In this document: positions 14,521 through 15,128 of the stretch, piece by piece
Layout: each line of letters begins with the position of its first letter
How positions within the stretch are numbered: the first letter of the stretch is position 1
Assembly: GCA_018825925.1 (NCBI GenBank)
Contig: JAHKAT010000146.1
Location: forward strand, 1 to 15,128
Length of the DNA stretch: 15,128 nt
Direction of reading: 5' to 3'
DNA from: Bacteroidota bacterium
GTDB taxonomy: Bacteria > Bacteroidota > Bacteroidia > Flavobacteriales_D > Crocinitomicaceae
Made by a program: the position numbers and the translations under genes
The notes under the pieces: generated by a model
What the model saw: only the letters and a program-made list of their open reading frames with translations
The model's database searches: none
What the model was told of the DNA's origin: nothing

Positions 14521-15128
14521 TTAATCTTTGTAATCGTTTATTTCCAACCTTTTTTTGATTTCGTACAAGTTCTTGATTTTTTTATCGTGCCGATTGCGGT
14601 ACGACGTTTTTGTGAAGTAGACGTGATTGGTTAAAAAATTGACTTGTATTTCGTCCCACTGGCGATCACTGTTTATTTTCCCATGTTCTTTCAACTCTCT
14701 TCTGAGTCGGTCGGCTATTTCATGAAAATCATCTCTTCCTAAATAATCCAAATCTGCATCACACATAATTTCCTCCAAATGGGATTGTGGTTTGTGCGGA
14801 ATTTCTGTAACAAAAATCAATCTTTTTACTTGTTCTATTTGCTCTGAGGTATAGCCGTAGTTGGGAAGTATTTCTTCTGCCATTCGAGCTCCAATTGGTT
14901 CGTTCTTGTCGTAATCTTCAACAAACCCAGCGTCGTGATAAGTGGCTGCAGATTTTAATAAATACAAGCCTTCGTCGGTAACTCCTTCTTGAATTGCTAT
15001 TGATTCAGCTGCTCTCACAACGTCTTTTGTATGTGTTATGCAGTGATAATATAGGTTGGGAGATAACCCTTTTTCCAGAATACGAATAATGTGCCGCTCA
15101 GCCTTATAATAATTAATAGCACTGTACA
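14521..15128 (-). CDS. HD-domain metal-dependent phosphohydrolase, 5' end missing
   Basis: The frame stays open to the window edge, so the true start lies outside; 201 complete codons plus the stop are visible. It is an HD-superfamily phosphohydrolase. Reading from the edge, YYHCITHTKDVV carries an H-x3-H pair (codons at 15043-15045 and 15031-15033), then TYHDAGF holds the His-Asp of the HD motif (14932-14937), and CDADLDYLGRDDF supplies a conserved downstream Asp. These are the expected metal ligands. The stretch LPNYGYTSEQIEQV and the IPHKPQSHLEEI segment match a group of bacterial HD proteins, some of which I recall as fused to nucleotide cyclase or sensor domains. The substrate is probably a nucleotide or phosphate ester, which is inferred. 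A GTG at 15016-15018 could be mistaken for a start but would remove the H-x3-H pair. Confidence 0.88.
   Translation of the reverse strand, partial: YSAINYYKAERHIIRILEKGLSPNLYYHCITHTKDVVRAAESIAIQEGVTDEGLYLLKSAATYHDAGFVEDYDKNEPIGARMAEEILPNYGYTSEQIEQVKRLIFVTEIPHKPQSHLEEIMCDADLDYLGRDDFHEIADRLRRELKEHGKINSDRQWDEIQVNFLTNHVYFTKTSYRNRHDKKIKNLYEIKKRLEINDYKD

Noticed and set aside
1..15128. Mobile elements, CRISPR arrays, toxin-antitoxin or phage-defence systems
   Set aside because: No transposase, integrase, repeat-spacer pattern or paired small toxin/antitoxin genes were seen. The exonuclease and the HD protein are far apart and are not in a defence-like cluster.

Overview
This window looks like an ordinary stretch of chromosome from a Bacteroidota bacterium, most likely of the order Flavobacteriales. 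The evidence is AT-rich sequence, starts without clear Shine-Dalgarno motifs, several GTG/TTG starts, and promoter-like sequences of the Bacteroidota type (TTG, a spacer of about 20 bases, then TAnnTTTG). The proteins also fit: short-signal lipoproteins, a Big_5-type lipoprotein, a PolB-like exonuclease and a bacterial GH3 protein. I see no tRNA, rRNA, insertion sequence, prophage or CRISPR array. Gene order changes strand often, in short one- to three-gene units.

Left part (1-5796): the 5' two thirds of pheS lie on the minus strand. Divergent from it is a two-gene unit encoding two small lipoproteins that are clearly paralogous. It ends in a strong hairpin terminator shared with a convergent PolB-like 3'-5' exonuclease gene. 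Next is a tightly overlapping plus-strand unit: free methionine-(R)-sulfoxide reductase, a Big_5 lipoprotein and a YbhN/LPG-synthase-like membrane protein.

Middle part (5793-9520): a propionyl-CoA carboxylase beta-subunit gene (minus strand) faces the membrane-protein gene tail to tail. Divergent from it are a small conserved protein of unknown function and a polytopic GT-C-like membrane protein. A 325-base gap follows. It holds a clear minus-strand terminator with no obvious gene feeding it and may encode a small RNA.

Right part (9520-15128): holB (delta prime subunit, minus strand) is divergent from an EamA-family transporter. The transporter gene is convergent with a GH3-family acyl-adenylating enzyme gene, which is divergent from a tandem UspA protein followed by a small cysteine-containing exported protein. 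The window ends inside an HD-domain phosphohydrolase gene whose 5' end lies outside.

Most genes are housekeeping or well-known families. I did not find a convincing new system. The leads most worth a second look are the possible small RNA near 9240-9390, the tandem lipoproteins, the calcium-loop-like motifs shared by the overlapping Big_5 and YbhN genes, and two small uncharacterised proteins (7448 and 14098).
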